Below, piece after piece: positions 1 to 9,437 of a stretch of DNA of 64,000 bases (the first letter of the stretch is position 1; every line of letters starts with the position of its first letter). Both the position numbers and the translations under genes were made by a program. This stretch comes from Exiguobacterium sp. KRL4. Lineage in GTDB: Bacteria > Bacillota > Bacilli > Exiguobacteriales > Exiguobacteriaceae. Below the pieces are notes generated by a model, which saw nothing but the letters and a program-made list of their open reading frames with translations, was not told the DNA's origin and made no database searches. Location: contig NZ_MOLV01000001.1 in assembly GCF_001870785.1 (NCBI RefSeq), forward strand, positions 1-64,000, written 5' to 3'.

Positions 1-83
1 CCACCTGGTACATCTTTCCCAATGATAAGACTAGCTACCCAACCGATTAGCCCGCCAACGATTAAAGCCCATAAGAATCCCAT
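1..83 (-). CDS. GlsB/YeaQ/YmgE-family stress membrane protein (partial)
   Basis: Only the first 27 codons are in the window; the rest lies off the left edge. The reading from the ATG at 83 begins MGFLWALIVGGLIGWVASLI and continues IGKDVPGG. This glycine-rich hydrophobic start, followed by G-K-D/N-x-P-G-G, is typical of the small GlsB/YeaQ/YmgE (transglycosylase-associated) membrane proteins of about 80 residues, many of them general-stress proteins of unknown biochemical role. An AAAAGGAGT ribosome site sits 7 bases upstream of the ATG. A sigma-B-type promoter about 30 bp upstream fits a stress role. Family assignment rests on the N-terminus only. Confidence 0.75.
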   Translation of the reverse strand, partial: MGFLWALIVGGLIGWVASLIIGKDVPG

Positions 84-111
84 TTAAAACACTCCTTTTC
101 TTACTTAAGAT

Positions 112-137
112 TTACCTGTTTTCAGGTAGTTGTAAAC
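112..137 (-). promoter_or_regulatory. Sigma-B-type promoter for the GlsB-family gene
   Basis: On the minus strand GTTTAC (137-132) and AGGTAA (117-112) are separated by 14 bases. This is close to the sigma-B consensus GTTTAA-N12-15-GGGWAW. It lies about 30 bp upstream of the start codon. The -10 overlaps a small TACCTG-TTTT-CAGGTA inverted repeat. Confidence 0.5.
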
Positions 138-420
138 ACATTGAAAGATGAAAGTCCTTAAATACTCCTTTTAGTAAGCGAGGTAAATTATTAAAAGTAA
201 AATGGCTAGACGATTATACCAGTTACCTCTCAAAGAAATTTGTATTTAAAATACTACTTTCAATTTTTGTAAGTCGTTTTCATATATTGATGTAACGATT
301 ACACTTAGAGTAATTACCGTAAAAAGATGTATTCAAACCTTTTCTTAATAAAAAAAATGATCAGGAGTAGAAAAGTGAGAATGATTTGTCTAGGATAGTT
401 AATGAAGGGAGTGAACGATC
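138..420. other. AT-rich intergenic region upstream of ecsA
   Basis: No coding potential or RNA structure is convincing here. It must hold the promoter for ecsAB; a GATAGT -10-like hexamer lies at 394-399, but no good -35 accompanies it. The ecsA ribosome site GAAGGGAGTG is at 404-413. The hit gene that sits divergently beside ecsA in Bacillus subtilis is not present. Confidence 0.4.
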
Positions 421-1155
421 GTGTTATTAAAAATAAATGATTTGTCAGGTGGGTACGGATCCAAAAAAGTGTTGCACCATATTGATATAGCAGTAAAACA
501 GGGAGAATTGGTAGGCTTGATTGGTTTAAATGGTGCCGGTAAATCGACGACGATTAAACATATACTCGGTTTGTTACCTGTGAAATCGGGAGAAATTTTA
601 ATTAATGGTGTCAGTTTGGAAGCAGACGAACAAACGTATCGAAAACAAGTAGCCTATATTCCGGAACAACCGATGTTATACGAACAATTGACGTTGCGGG
701 AACATCTACGGTTGATGGCACAAGGATATGCTGTTGATAAAACTACAGCGGAAGAACGAATCATCCATTATGCGACGCGCTTACGCATGACGAAACAATT
801 GGAATGGTTTCCAAGCGTTTTTTCTAAAGGGATGAAACAAAAGGCAATGATTCTCTGCGCATTGATTACAGGAAGTGAACTTTTGATCGTTGATGAACCG
901 TTCGTAGGACTTGATCCGTTAGCGATTCGTGAACTGTTGGCGATTTTTAGTGAATTAAAAGCAGACGGAAAAGGGATTTTGATGTCAACTCATATACTAG
1001 AAACGGCGGAACGACATTGTAATCGATTCATCTTGTTACATGAAGGCCATATTGCAGCAGAAGGGACGACGGAAGAATTACGGAACCGGTACGAACTCCA
1101 GCAAGGTTCACTCGATGACATTTATGTAGCGGCCATCGAGGAGGCGGAACGATGA
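421..1155 (+). CDS. ecsA: ABC transporter ATP-binding protein EcsA
   Basis: This is a 244-residue cytoplasmic ATPase subunit of an ABC transporter. Visible motifs are Walker A GLNGAGKST near residue 35, the ABC signature region FSKGMKQKA near 138, and Walker B LLIVDEP followed by the D-loop GLDP near 155-165. The start is a GTG with GAAGGGAGTG seven bases upstream. It overlaps the following permease gene by 4 bp (ATGA), so the two are translationally coupled. In B. subtilis, EcsAB influences protein secretion, competence and intramembrane proteolysis through RasP; the exported substrate is unresolved. The EcsB-like partner supports the name. The third gene, ecsC, is absent here. Confidence 0.85.
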   Translation: MLLKINDLSGGYGSKKVLHHIDIAVKQGELVGLIGLNGAGKSTTIKHILGLLPVKSGEILINGVSLEADEQTYRKQVAYIPEQPMLYEQLTLREHLRLMAQGYAVDKTTAEERIIHYATRLRMTKQLEWFPSVFSKGMKQKAMILCALITGSELLIVDEPFVGLDPLAIRELLAIFSELKADGKGILMSTHILETAERHCNRFILLHEGHIAAEGTTEELRNRYELQQGSLDDIYVAAIEEAER

Positions 1156-2291
1156 CCAGTTCCGCACTATGGAAAACACGTTATCAAGCCGCGATGGCAG
1201 AAATGACAAAGTACACGCGATACATGGCGAACGGTGGATTGTTGTTTACGGTCTACTTCGTGGTTTTATATGGACTGGTCGTCTATGGGCGATTTTTGGA
1301 TCAAATCGATCCTGATTTCCCCGGGCACCTCATCATGGGAGGATTATTCATTTTATTGGCATGTTACCGATCAACACGAACGTTTTTAGTTGAGGCCGAT
1401 CAAGTGTTTTTATTACCCAGTCTGCCGCGTTTAGATGGATATATGAAACGTGTCCGGGTATACAATGCCGTATACGGAATTTTCCGGGTGATTCTTCCAT
1501 TTTTAGCGGTCTCTGTTCTATATGTACGGACAGAGCAGACGACAGCTGGCGAATTGATTTTGTTATTCGTCTCTTTAGGGATGATCGGAGCTGCTGCGAA
1601 CTTATCGAAACTAGAAGGAATCGGTCATCGAATCGTTCTTTTGTATGCGACAGGTGCAGGAGTCCTCGTCATGCTTGACATGGGTTCGTTCAGTATCGTC
1701 GTAACGAGTTTGTTGCTGCTCACGCTTCACCTCAAAAAACAAGAACAGTTACCTTTGATGGAATGGATTACGCTCGAGCAGGAATCACGTGACCGGTTTT
1801 ATCGGATTGCGAACTGGTTCGTGGATGTACCACGCTTGTCAACAACCTATAAGCGTCGACGTCTGTTAAGTCATCTCGTTGAGAAAATCGGATTTGATCA
1901 GAAACGAACGTTTGATTACCTCTATATGAAACAATTTATCCGAAGTACAGACGGAATTGGTTTGATTGTAAGATTGACATTGATTGGTGCGGTGTTCATG
2001 TGGCTTGCGAAAGACAACGGGTGGCTCGTAACGTTAGCGATTCCAGCGTTCAGTGGATTGACGAGCTTTCAACTTGCACCGTTTACCCGGGCGATTGATT
2101 CTCATCTGTTGACACGCCTGTTACCATTTGGAGATGCAGTATCTTCAAAACGAAAAGTCATCCGTGTCACGTCATTCTTACAAGTGATGGTCCTCGCACT
2201 GGCAGGGTTTATTCTCAGCAGTGAAGTTACTGTTTTTGTAGGGGCGATCGTGGCGCTTGGCATTAGCGAGTACTATGCACGAAAAAAATAA
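1152..2291 (+). CDS. ecsB: ABC transporter permease EcsB
   Basis: This 379-residue polytopic membrane protein is slightly shorter than B. subtilis EcsB (about 408). Hydrophobic stretches are visible near residues 25-50, 60-75, 105-165, 170-195, 275-320 and 340-375. A hydrophilic, charged cytoplasmic segment (about 200-260) contains an RRRLLSHLVEKIGFDQKR-like stretch. It overlaps ecsA by 4 bp and ends at a strong hairpin terminator, so ecsAB is a two-gene operon. It would form the membrane channel for the EcsA ATPase. The assignment rests on pairing and overall resemblance to EcsB. Confidence 0.8.
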   Translation: MTSSALWKTRYQAAMAEMTKYTRYMANGGLLFTVYFVVLYGLVVYGRFLDQIDPDFPGHLIMGGLFILLACYRSTRTFLVEADQVFLLPSLPRLDGYMKRVRVYNAVYGIFRVILPFLAVSVLYVRTEQTTAGELILLFVSLGMIGAAANLSKLEGIGHRIVLLYATGAGVLVMLDMGSFSIVVTSLLLLTLHLKKQEQLPLMEWITLEQESRDRFYRIANWFVDVPRLSTTYKRRRLLSHLVEKIGFDQKRTFDYLYMKQFIRSTDGIGLIVRLTLIGAVFMWLAKDNGWLVTLAIPAFSGLTSFQLAPFTRAIDSHLLTRLLPFGDAVSSKRKVIRVTSFLQVMVLALAGFILSSEVTVFVGAIVALGISEYYARKK

Positions 2292-2325
2292 GTAGATGGC
2301 TTCAACCGCTTTTTTAGGCGAACAA

Positions 2326-2375
2326 CAAGACCCGACCCCCTGTCCGAGCAGACGGGGAATCGGGTCTTGTTTGTT
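2326..2375. terminator. Bidirectional terminator between ecsB and amt
   Basis: CAAGACCCG (2326-2334) pairs with CGGGTCTTG (2361-2369); a CCCC/GGGG segment extends the stem inward. It lies between convergent genes and probably ends both transcripts. Confidence 0.85.
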
Positions 2376-2390
2376 TGACGAAACAACTAG

Positions 2391-3689
2391 TTAGTTGACT
2401 TTTTCCGTTGTTTCTTCTTGTTCGTAAGCCTTTTTCAACTCTTTGCTGACAGGAGCGGGGAGGTCGTAAGACACCTGTCCGTGTTCAGCAACGTCGAGTC
2501 CACGTAACTCATCTTCCCGAGTGATTCGTAGACCAATCGTGACATCGAGTAATTTGAGGAAGGCGTAGCTCAAGACGCTGACGATGACGACGGCGAATAC
2601 GACACCAAGTGCCTGTACGCCAAGTTGCGTAAAGCCGCCACCATAGAACAGTCCCGCTTGACCGATTCCTGTAATTTCAACGAGTCGTGGTGAAGCGAAG
2701 AATCCGGTTGCAAGTGTTCCCCAGATGCCGGCTACACCATGAACAGAAAAGGCACATAACGGATCATCGACACGACGGGCAAGTAAGATGCTTGTTCCAT
2801 ACGTGATGACACCAGCGAGGAAACCAATGACGACGGCTGCCCACGGTTCAACGAAGGCACAAGCAGCCGTGATGGCGACAAGCGCTGCGAGGACACCGTT
2901 GATGATCGAAGGGATATCTGCGACCCGTCGATGCCAGAAGGAAATCGCGAGCGCCCCGAGTGCACCGGCTGCTGTCGCAAGAAGTGTTGTCAAGGCGACA
3001 TAGCTGAAGAATCCATCGGCAATCGTCAGGGTTGATCCAGCGTTAAATCCGAACCAACATAACCAGAGGATAAAGGCACCAACGACAGAATAGATGACGT
3101 TATGACCAAGCAGTGGTGTTGTTTCTGCGCCAATCCGCTTTTTCAAAATTAAGGCCGCGACAAGTGCCGCAATCCCACCTTGCAAGTGGACGACCGTTGA
3201 TCCAGCGAAATCTTGCATACCGAGTGAACCAAGGAAACCACCGGCCCAAACCGAACGAGCGATGATTGGATAGATGATGGCGACGAAAAATGTACCGAAC
3301 AACAGGTAAACCGAGAGTTTCGCACGTTCTGCAAAACCACCCCAAGCAATCGCTAATGACACGGCAACAAAGGAAAGCTGGAAAAGAAACTTCACATCGA
3401 TTGTCACGTTTGACCAATCAAGACTTGAGAAACCACCTTGAAGGAAAAATCCTTCCGTTCCAATCAAGCCGGGTCCATCTCCGAACGTCAATCCAAAGCC
3501 AATCGCCCAAAAGGCGAGGGCAGCGACGGAGAAACTGATCAACTGTTTGACAGCGACGTGTCCAGCATTTTTAGCGCGTAACATCCCTGTTTCAAGTAAT
3601 AAAAACCCGATTTGCATCGTAAAAACAAGTAAAGTAGCGAATAAGACATAAAACGTATCCACTGAGACTAACATTTCTTCCAGATTCAT
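2391..3689 (-). CDS. amt: Ammonium transporter (Amt/NrgA family)
   Basis: This 432-residue integral membrane protein has about 11 predicted transmembrane helices, the usual Amt length. It carries family signatures such as WAGGFLG and [12 protein letters not shown], and the pore-lining histidine region [20 protein letters not shown]. It takes up ammonium/ammonia across the cytoplasmic membrane under nitrogen limitation. The ATG at 3689 follows AAAGGAGGAACGACG. It is divergent from the TnrA-like regulator, with a perfect TnrA-type box in between (3761-3777). The usual PII partner gene (nrgB/glnK) is not next to it; the downstream gene is the convergent ecsB. Confidence 0.93.
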   Translation of the reverse strand: MNLEEMLVSVDTFYVLFATLLVFTMQIGFLLLETGMLRAKNAGHVAVKQLISFSVAALAFWAIGFGLTFGDGPGLIGTEGFFLQGGFSSLDWSNVTIDVKFLFQLSFVAVSLAIAWGGFAERAKLSVYLLFGTFFVAIIYPIIARSVWAGGFLGSLGMQDFAGSTVVHLQGGIAALVAALILKKRIGAETTPLLGHNVIYSVVGAFILWLCWFGFNAGSTLTIADGFFSYVALTTLLATAAGALGALAISFWHRRVADIPSIINGVLAALVAITAACAFVEPWAAVVIGFLAGVITYGTSILLARRVDDPLCAFSVHGVAGIWGTLATGFFASPRLVEITGIGQAGLFYGGGFTQLGVQALGVVFAVVIVSVLSYAFLKLLDVTIGLRITREDELRGLDVAEHGQVSYDLPAPVSKELKKAYEQEETTEKVN

Positions 3690-3760
3690 CGTCGTTCCTC
3701 CTTTATCAATTTAAAGTATGTGTTTACTTTAGACGGAAATCCTTTCCAAGAAACGTCTTG

Positions 3761-3777
3761 TGTCAGAAAATCTGACA
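3761..3777. promoter_or_regulatory. TnrA/GlnR-type operator
   Basis: The 17-bp sequence TGTCAGAAAATCTGACA matches the TGTNA-N7-TNACA consensus exactly and is a near-perfect inverted repeat. It lies between amt and tnrA. Toward amt it is centred about 50 bp upstream of a plausible start site (weak -10 TAAAGT on the minus strand at 3731-3726), the spacing from which TnrA activates. It also lies about 30 bp before the tnrA start, so autoregulation is likely. Confidence 0.85.
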
Positions 3778-3806
3778 TGGTATTTTGGAGGAAAGGAGTG
3801 ACGAAG

Positions 3807-4109
3807 ATGAATTACCGAGAGAAAAAGGTGATGACGATTGGTATTGTCTGTGAATTGACCGGTTTATCGGAACGTCAAATTCGTTACTATGAAGAACGGA
3901 AATTGATTTTTCCGGAACGGACGAACGGGAAAACAAGAAAATATTCATTTACCGATATCGAACGATTAGTAGAAGTCGCGGAGAAAATCGAAGAGGGTTG
4001 GCGGACGCATGAGATTCGTGAAAAGGATCGGAAAGTGACCGAACAACAACGCTCGGATTTGATCCGGGGACAATTGAATGCAGCGTTCGGTCTTTACAAG
4101 AAACGGTGA
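3807..4109 (+). CDS. tnrA: MerR-family nitrogen regulator, TnrA-like
   Basis: This is a 100-residue DNA-binding protein. A MerR-type winged helix occupies about residues 8-75, with [20 protein letters not shown] and [11 protein letters not shown], very close to B. subtilis TnrA/GlnR. The C-terminus [13 protein letters not shown] resembles the TnrA tail (GQLNAHFRYKNR) that feedback-inhibited glutamine synthetase binds. GlnR is usually longer and lies beside glnA, so TnrA is the better call. The chosen ATG has GGAAAGGAGTGACGAAG directly upstream; an upstream in-frame extension would run through the operator. It should control amt across the shared TnrA box. Alternative: a short GlnR. Confidence 0.85.
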   Translation: MNYREKKVMTIGIVCELTGLSERQIRYYEERKLIFPERTNGKTRKYSFTDIERLVEVAEKIEEGWRTHEIREKDRKVTEQQRSDLIRGQLNAAFGLYKKR

Positions 4110-4155
4110 ACATTTGATGAACGGGTAACAGAACTGTAATTTTGTAAACGATTTA

Positions 4156-4186
4156 TTGGCACACCGTTCTGAATTTCAGATATAAT
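4156..4186 (+). promoter_or_regulatory. Probable promoter of the hemEHY operon
   Basis: A perfect TATAAT at 4181-4186 is preceded by TTGGCA at 4156-4161 with a long 19-bp spacer. It lies about 65 bp upstream of hemE. Confidence 0.5.
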
Positions 4187-4252
4187 GTTTCTGTGTTCAC
4201 AAACTTATCGTGCGTTATTTTGGGGCGTTAGAACGAGTATAAAGGGGTAGTT

Positions 4253-5299
4253 ATGATGAAAAACTTTAATGATACATTTTTGCGGGCCATTCGTGGCGAA
4301 GAGGTAAGCCATGTACCGGTCTGGTATATGCGTCAAGCAGGTCGGTATCAAGCGGAGTATCGTGAAATCAAGAAAACACGGACGTTGTTTGAGATTACAC
4401 ATGATCCAGAGTTATGCGCGTACGTCACGGAGCTACCGGTCAAACAACTAGGGGTTGATGCAGCGATTCTCTATAAAGACATCATGACACCTTTACCATC
4501 GATGGGCGTTGATGTCGAAATTAAAAGTGGGATTGGTCCTGTCATCGCCAATCCGATTCGGACGATGGACGATGTGCAAGCCTTACAACCATTCAACAAA
4601 GAAGACATTCCGTATATCTTTGAGACGATTAAACTGTTGCGCGAACGTCTCGAAGTTCCATTAATCGGCTTCTCGGGTGCACCGTTCACGCTAGCCAGTT
4701 ACATGATCGAAGGTGGACCGTCAAAAGGCTACCACAAAACGAAAGCATTGATGTATGGTCATCCTGATGTATGGCATGCTTTAATGGAGAAACTCGGAGA
4801 TATGGTCATCGATTATATCAAAGCGCAAGTCGATGCCGGCATCCAGGCGTTCCAAATCTTCGATTCATGGGTCGGTACGACAAGTCGTAAAGACTACATC
4901 CTTTATATCAAACCGACGATGGAACGGATTTTCAACGAGTTAAAAGAGACAGGTGTTCCGATGATCATGTTTGGTGTCGGAGCAAGTCACTTGGCGGAAG
5001 AATGGCATGATTTGCCGCTTGACGTCGTTGGACTCGATTGGCGTCTGTCGATTGACGAAGCCCGTGCACGCGGACTGACGAAGACATTACAAGGAAACCT
5101 TGATCCATCCTACTTGCTTGCACCATGGGAAATTCTCGAAGCCAAAGCAACGGAAATTCTTGATATGGGAATGAAACGTCCCGGATTCATCTTTAATCTT
5201 GGTCATGGTATCTTCCCAGAAGTCGATCCGGAAGTCTTGAAACGTCTCACTGCATTTATCCATGATTACTCGAAAGAAAAAATGGGGGTAGCGAAATGA
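4253..5299 (+). CDS. hemE: Uroporphyrinogen decarboxylase HemE
   Basis: This 348-residue cytoplasmic enzyme decarboxylates the four acetate side chains of uroporphyrinogen III to give coproporphyrinogen III. The diagnostic N-terminal signature [16 protein letters not shown] is present near residues 22-37, and the second signature region [17 protein letters not shown] near 140. Length is normal. Two adjacent ATGs follow AAGGGGTAG; the first is annotated, the second (4256) is equally possible. The stop overlaps the hemH start by 4 bp. It is the first gene of the hemE-hemH-hemY operon, the order found in B. subtilis. Confidence 0.96.
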   Translation: MMKNFNDTFLRAIRGEEVSHVPVWYMRQAGRYQAEYREIKKTRTLFEITHDPELCAYVTELPVKQLGVDAAILYKDIMTPLPSMGVDVEIKSGIGPVIANPIRTMDDVQALQPFNKEDIPYIFETIKLLRERLEVPLIGFSGAPFTLASYMIEGGPSKGYHKTKALMYGHPDVWHALMEKLGDMVIDYIKAQVDAGIQAFQIFDSWVGTTSRKDYILYIKPTMERIFNELKETGVPMIMFGVGASHLAEEWHDLPLDVVGLDWRLSIDEARARGLTKTLQGNLDPSYLLAPWEILEAKATEILDMGMKRPGFIFNLGHGIFPEVDPEVLKRLTAFIHDYSKEKMGVAK

Positions 5300-6228
5300 A
5301 AACATTAGGATTACTTGTCATGGCGTATGGTACGCCGTATAAACCGGAAGACATCGAACGATATTACACGCACATTCGTCGCGGACGGAAACCGTCTCCA
5401 GAAGCATTGGCTGAACTGACAGAACGGTATGAAGCGATTGGTGGTGTTTCACCGCTTGCCCAAGTCACGATTGATCAGGCAGAGGAATTGCACCGCCAAT
5501 TGTCAGAAAAATATGCAGACGAAATCGATTTTAAACTGTATCTGGGTCTGAAGCACATCGAACCGTTCGTAGAAGATGCGGTCGAGCAAATGGCGAAAGA
5601 CGGGATTACAGAAGCGGTCACTGTTGTACTTGCACCGCACTACTCGACGTTCAGCATTCGTTCATATAACGGTCGGGCGAAAGAAGTAGCAGATAAACAT
5701 GGAATTCATTTGGCTTCTGTTGAATCTTGGTATAAAGAAGAAGCATTTATTGACTGGTGGGGAACAGAAATTCGTAAAACGTTTGATGCGTTGCCGATTC
5801 CCGAAGAGAAGGCCGTATTAGTCGTATCAGCACACAGTTTACCGGAAAAGATCATTGCGAACGGTGATCCATACCCGGAACAATTAAAAGAAACAGCAGA
5901 ATTAATTGCAAAACGTGCAGGTGTGAAACATATGATTACCGGCTGGCAGTCGGCTGGTCAAACGCCAGAACCATGGCTCGGACCGGACGTTCAGGATTTA
6001 ACACGTGACGTCTATGAAGCAGAAGGCTATGAAGCGTTTGTCTATGTGCCAGTTGGCTTCGTCGCAGATCACTTGGAAGTCTTATTCGATAATGACTACG
6101 AATGTAAAGTCGTTTGTGATGAACTTGGAATTCATTATGCACGTCCAATCATGCCGAATGCGGATCCAGCCTTCATGAAAGCAGTCACTGAGGCTGTTTC
6201 GAAGCAGGTCGGTAGTTATGTCAAGTAA
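5296..6228 (+). CDS. hemH: Coproporphyrin III ferrochelatase (HemH/CpfC)
   Basis: This 310-residue soluble ferrochelatase inserts Fe2+ into the porphyrin. In Gram-positive bacteria with this operon the physiological substrate is coproporphyrin III. Visible features are the N-terminal [19 protein letters not shown], the [10 protein letters not shown] segment with the metal-ligand histidine near residue 180, and [17 protein letters not shown] with the conserved glutamate near 260. There are no extra 2Fe-2S cysteines. It overlaps hemE by 4 bp and hemY by 11 bp, so translation is coupled throughout. Confidence 0.95.
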   Translation: MKTLGLLVMAYGTPYKPEDIERYYTHIRRGRKPSPEALAELTERYEAIGGVSPLAQVTIDQAEELHRQLSEKYADEIDFKLYLGLKHIEPFVEDAVEQMAKDGITEAVTVVLAPHYSTFSIRSYNGRAKEVADKHGIHLASVESWYKEEAFIDWWGTEIRKTFDALPIPEEKAVLVVSAHSLPEKIIANGDPYPEQLKETAELIAKRAGVKHMITGWQSAGQTPEPWLGPDVQDLTRDVYEAEGYEAFVYVPVGFVADHLEVLFDNDYECKVVCDELGIHYARPIMPNADPAFMKAVTEAVSKQVGSYVK

Positions 6229-7636
6229 ACGTCTCGTCATTGTCGGCGGTGGTATCACGGGTCTTGCCGCTGCCTATTACGCAGAACGTACTTTTCCAGA
6301 TTTGAACATCACGTTGCTTGAGGCAGGAGAACGTCTTGGTGGTAAGGTCGCGACGTACCGGGAAGAGGGATTCACGATTGAACGTGGACCAGATTCATAT
6401 GTCGCAAGAAAACACATCTTGACGGATTTGATTGAAGCAATCGGACTTGGTGATCAATTAGTTCGCAACAATACATCACAAGCCTTCATCCTGGATCCGG
6501 GTGGTCTCCATCCGATTCCAAAAGGTTCGGTCATGGGCATTCCGACGGATTTGGAGCTGTTCCGAGAAACAACTTTGCTAACGGAACAGGAAAAACAAGA
6601 AGTCGCGAACTTATTGTTACATCCTTCGGAACAGTTGACGATTCCGGAACACGATATCCCGCTTGGTGAGTATTTACGACCGCGGTTGGGGGATGCTTTG
6701 GTCGAAAAATTGATTGAACCGCTGTTATCGGGTATCTATGCCGGAAACATCGATAAAATGAGTACGTTTGCGACATATCCTCAATTTGTCGCAAATGAAC
6801 AAAAAGCCGGTTCCTTATTTGAAGGAATGCGTTTGATGCGTCCGCTCGATCAAACTCCTAATACGCCACAAACGACAATCAAAGCGACCGGACAATTTTT
6901 ATCATTAGCGACCGGTCTTGAGTCATTGATTGAGCGGTTGGAAGAAACGTTAGAACAATCCGAAATCCGTCTGGAGACACCGTTGCTTGAGATTACACGG
7001 GAAGACGGACGTTACCGCTTGAAGACGGATCATGGTCCGGAATATGCGGATTATGTCCTCTTGACGATTCCGCATCCTCAAGTCGTTCAGTTATTACCGG
7101 AAGCGCATGTACCGGAACTCGAACAGTTGACGACCCATTCGACAGCGACGATCACACTGATTTTTGATCAGCAAGAATCACTGCCGATTGAAGGAACAGG
7201 GTTTGTCGTTAATCGTCGAGCACCGTATTCGATAACAGCATGTACGGCGATTGATCAAAAATGGAATCATTCGGCACCGAATCATACGGTCTTACGTGCT
7301 TTTGTCGGACGACCGGGGAATGACCATCTTGTTCGTGAATCGGATGAAATTTTGCAGCAAGCTGTTTTGCAGGATTTAGAAAAAATTTGCGGTCGGAAAT
7401 TAGAACCGAAACAAGTCATCATCAGCCGATTAATAGATGGTTTGCCTGCTTATACCGTCGGACATGCGGAACGGACCCAACGTGTTCGGGATGAAGTGTC
7501 GGCAAAGTATCCAGGTATCTATCTCGCAGGTCTTGCTTACGATGGTGTCGGCTTACCTGACTGCGTCACGAGTGCAAAAATGATGATTGAATCGATTGAG
7601 CTCGATCAATCGCATAGAGAAGAATCTGCTAACTGA
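6218..7636 (+). CDS. hemY: Coproporphyrinogen III oxidase HemY/CgoX
   Basis: This 472-residue FAD enzyme has an N-terminal dinucleotide-binding motif [15 protein letters not shown] (about residues 8-22), then [22 protein letters not shown]. The C-terminal FAD-contact segment is [19 protein letters not shown]. Family knowledge says it oxidises coproporphyrinogen III to coproporphyrin III with O2, ahead of the HemH step. The final decarboxylase HemQ/ChdC is not in this window. It overlaps hemH by 11 bp and is followed by a strong terminator. Confidence 0.95.
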   Translation: MSSKRLVIVGGGITGLAAAYYAERTFPDLNITLLEAGERLGGKVATYREEGFTIERGPDSYVARKHILTDLIEAIGLGDQLVRNNTSQAFILDPGGLHPIPKGSVMGIPTDLELFRETTLLTEQEKQEVANLLLHPSEQLTIPEHDIPLGEYLRPRLGDALVEKLIEPLLSGIYAGNIDKMSTFATYPQFVANEQKAGSLFEGMRLMRPLDQTPNTPQTTIKATGQFLSLATGLESLIERLEETLEQSEIRLETPLLEITREDGRYRLKTDHGPEYADYVLLTIPHPQVVQLLPEAHVPELEQLTTHSTATITLIFDQQESLPIEGTGFVVNRRAPYSITACTAIDQKWNHSAPNHTVLRAFVGRPGNDHLVRESDEILQQAVLQDLEKICGRKLEPKQVIISRLIDGLPAYTVGHAERTQRVRDEVSAKYPGIYLAGLAYDGVGLPDCVTSAKMMIESIELDQSHREESAN

Positions 7637-7686
7637 TGTTAGCGTCGATAAGACAAACGATTTTTGATTACGCGTTTTGGGTTACG

Positions 7687-7737
7687 CCTTGAATGAGACA
7701 CTCTAGATTGCTGAGTGTCTCATTCAAGGTTTTTTTG
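7687..7737 (+). terminator. Terminator of hemEHY
   Basis: A perfect 17-bp stem (7687-7703 with 7713-7729), with a 9-base loop, is followed by seven or more T residues. Confidence 0.92.
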
Positions 7738-7895
7738 TTTGATTTGACGAATAACGAAGGGCCTGAATGACACACCTTTACATGTTAAATCATGTTGTCC
7801 AATCCAAAAGTAACTTTTTGTTTAGGAGAAGGTTAAAAGAAGGAATACGTTAGAAGTAGGAAGCGGTCAAAAAATGAGTAGGAGGAGGGATTAAA

Positions 7896-9356
7896 TTGTT
7901 TGACGTCGTCAGCACATTTCTTGTCATCCTGGCCTACGGATTAATCATCATGAATCTAGTTGCCGTATTGACCGTCATCTTTTTAGAACGACGCGATATC
8001 GGAGCGACATGGGCCTGGGTATTGATTTTGTATTTTGTTCCACTCGTCGGATTTCTAATCTATCTCTTTTTTGGACGTCTCTTGAAAAAAACAGATTTTT
8101 ATCACGTCAAGGAGGACGAAAAAAAAGAACAAGCACGGCGGGTGGCATTACAACTAGACGAATTGAATCATCCGCAGACACAAACGCGTCATTCTGCTGT
8201 TTTACGATACAATCAGTTGATCCGGATGAATTTGAATTCAAACGATGCGTTACTCAGTTTCAAAAATGAGGTCATTATTTTATCGGATGGAGAACAAAAA
8301 TTTAATCGGATGATGACTGATATTTTGAACGCAAAATATGAAATTAACATTCAGTACTACATCATTCAAAAGGATTCGCTAGGACTTGCCTTGATTTCGG
8401 CCTTAACGAAGCAGGCCAAGCAAGGAGTGAAAATTCGCTTGCTTTACGATGCCGTTGGTTCGCGGGATTTGAAACGACCAGACTTCAAGGAGTTAATGGA
8501 ACATGGTGGAGAAGTGTTTGCCTTTTTTCCACCTACAATCGGCTTGATCAATTTTAGGCTCAACAATCGAAACCACCGGAAGTCCTGTATCATTGACGGA
8601 AAAATCGGTTATATCGGAGGTTTTAATGTCGGGACGGAATATCTCGGAATCGATGAAAAGTTTGGCTACTGGCGGGATACGCACTTTCGATTAGAAGGAG
8701 AAGTCGTTCACGATCAACTGGATCGTTTCATTTTAGATTGGAATCAAGCGAGTGACATTTATACGGGAAAGGAATTTTTTCATTACGGGACACATACCAT
8801 CGGAACCAATGTACCGATGCAAATCGTGACGTCTGGTCCAGATTCGAAGACCGAACATTTAAAAAATATGCTGATCAAGATGATTTCTTCCGCTAAACAA
8901 TCGGTTTATATTCAGTCTCCGTACTTCATTCCGGATACAAGTTACATGGATGCATGTAAGATGGCATTACTGTCGGGTGTCGAAATCCGGATCATGATTC
9001 CAAATAAACCGGATCATCCGTTTGTCTACTGGGCGACGACTGCGGCCGTCGGAGAATTGATTGATTATGGGGCGATGGTTTATACGTACGAACCCGGATT
9101 TTTGCATGCGAAAACGATTGTCGTCGATCAAGAACTCGCATCAGTCGGAACGACAAACATCGATGCAAGAAGCTTTAGATTGAACTTCGAGATGAACACC
9201 ATCGTTTACGACGCAGAGGTCGCAAGCGCACTAGCCCGTTTGTTCGAAGAGGATTGTCTTGTCTGTGAACGATTGACTGCTGAGAAATACGCAGAACGGT
9301 CACGCATGATTAAATTCAAAGAGAGTATCTCGCGACTGCTGTCCCCGATTTTGTAG
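7896..9356 (+). CDS. cls: Cardiolipin synthase
   Basis: This 486-residue membrane enzyme condenses two phosphatidylglycerol molecules into cardiolipin and glycerol. Two N-terminal transmembrane helices (about residues 5-27 and 37-60) form the usual PLD-N region. They are followed by two phospholipase-D-type HKD motifs: H227-R-K with the downstream D in HRKSCIID, and H404-A-K in HAKTIVVD. The start is TTG, chosen because GGAGGAGGGA lies just upstream and the reading begins at the first helix. No partner gene is evident; it stands alone between the haem operon terminator and the HAD gene. Confidence 0.93.
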   Translation: MFDVVSTFLVILAYGLIIMNLVAVLTVIFLERRDIGATWAWVLILYFVPLVGFLIYLFFGRLLKKTDFYHVKEDEKKEQARRVALQLDELNHPQTQTRHSAVLRYNQLIRMNLNSNDALLSFKNEVIILSDGEQKFNRMMTDILNAKYEINIQYYIIQKDSLGLALISALTKQAKQGVKIRLLYDAVGSRDLKRPDFKELMEHGGEVFAFFPPTIGLINFRLNNRNHRKSCIIDGKIGYIGGFNVGTEYLGIDEKFGYWRDTHFRLEGEVVHDQLDRFILDWNQASDIYTGKEFFHYGTHTIGTNVPMQIVTSGPDSKTEHLKNMLIKMISSAKQSVYIQSPYFIPDTSYMDACKMALLSGVEIRIMIPNKPDHPFVYWATTAAVGELIDYGAMVYTYEPGFLHAKTIVVDQELASVGTTNIDARSFRLNFEMNTIVYDAEVASALARLFEEDCLVCERLTAEKYAERSRMIKFKESISRLLSPIL

Positions 9357-9437
9357 TGTGAGAAGAAGGGTGAAAACAGGAAAAAGACAAGAGAAATGGT
9401 ATAGTGTAACTGAAAAAGACAAAGGAGAGTGAACGTT

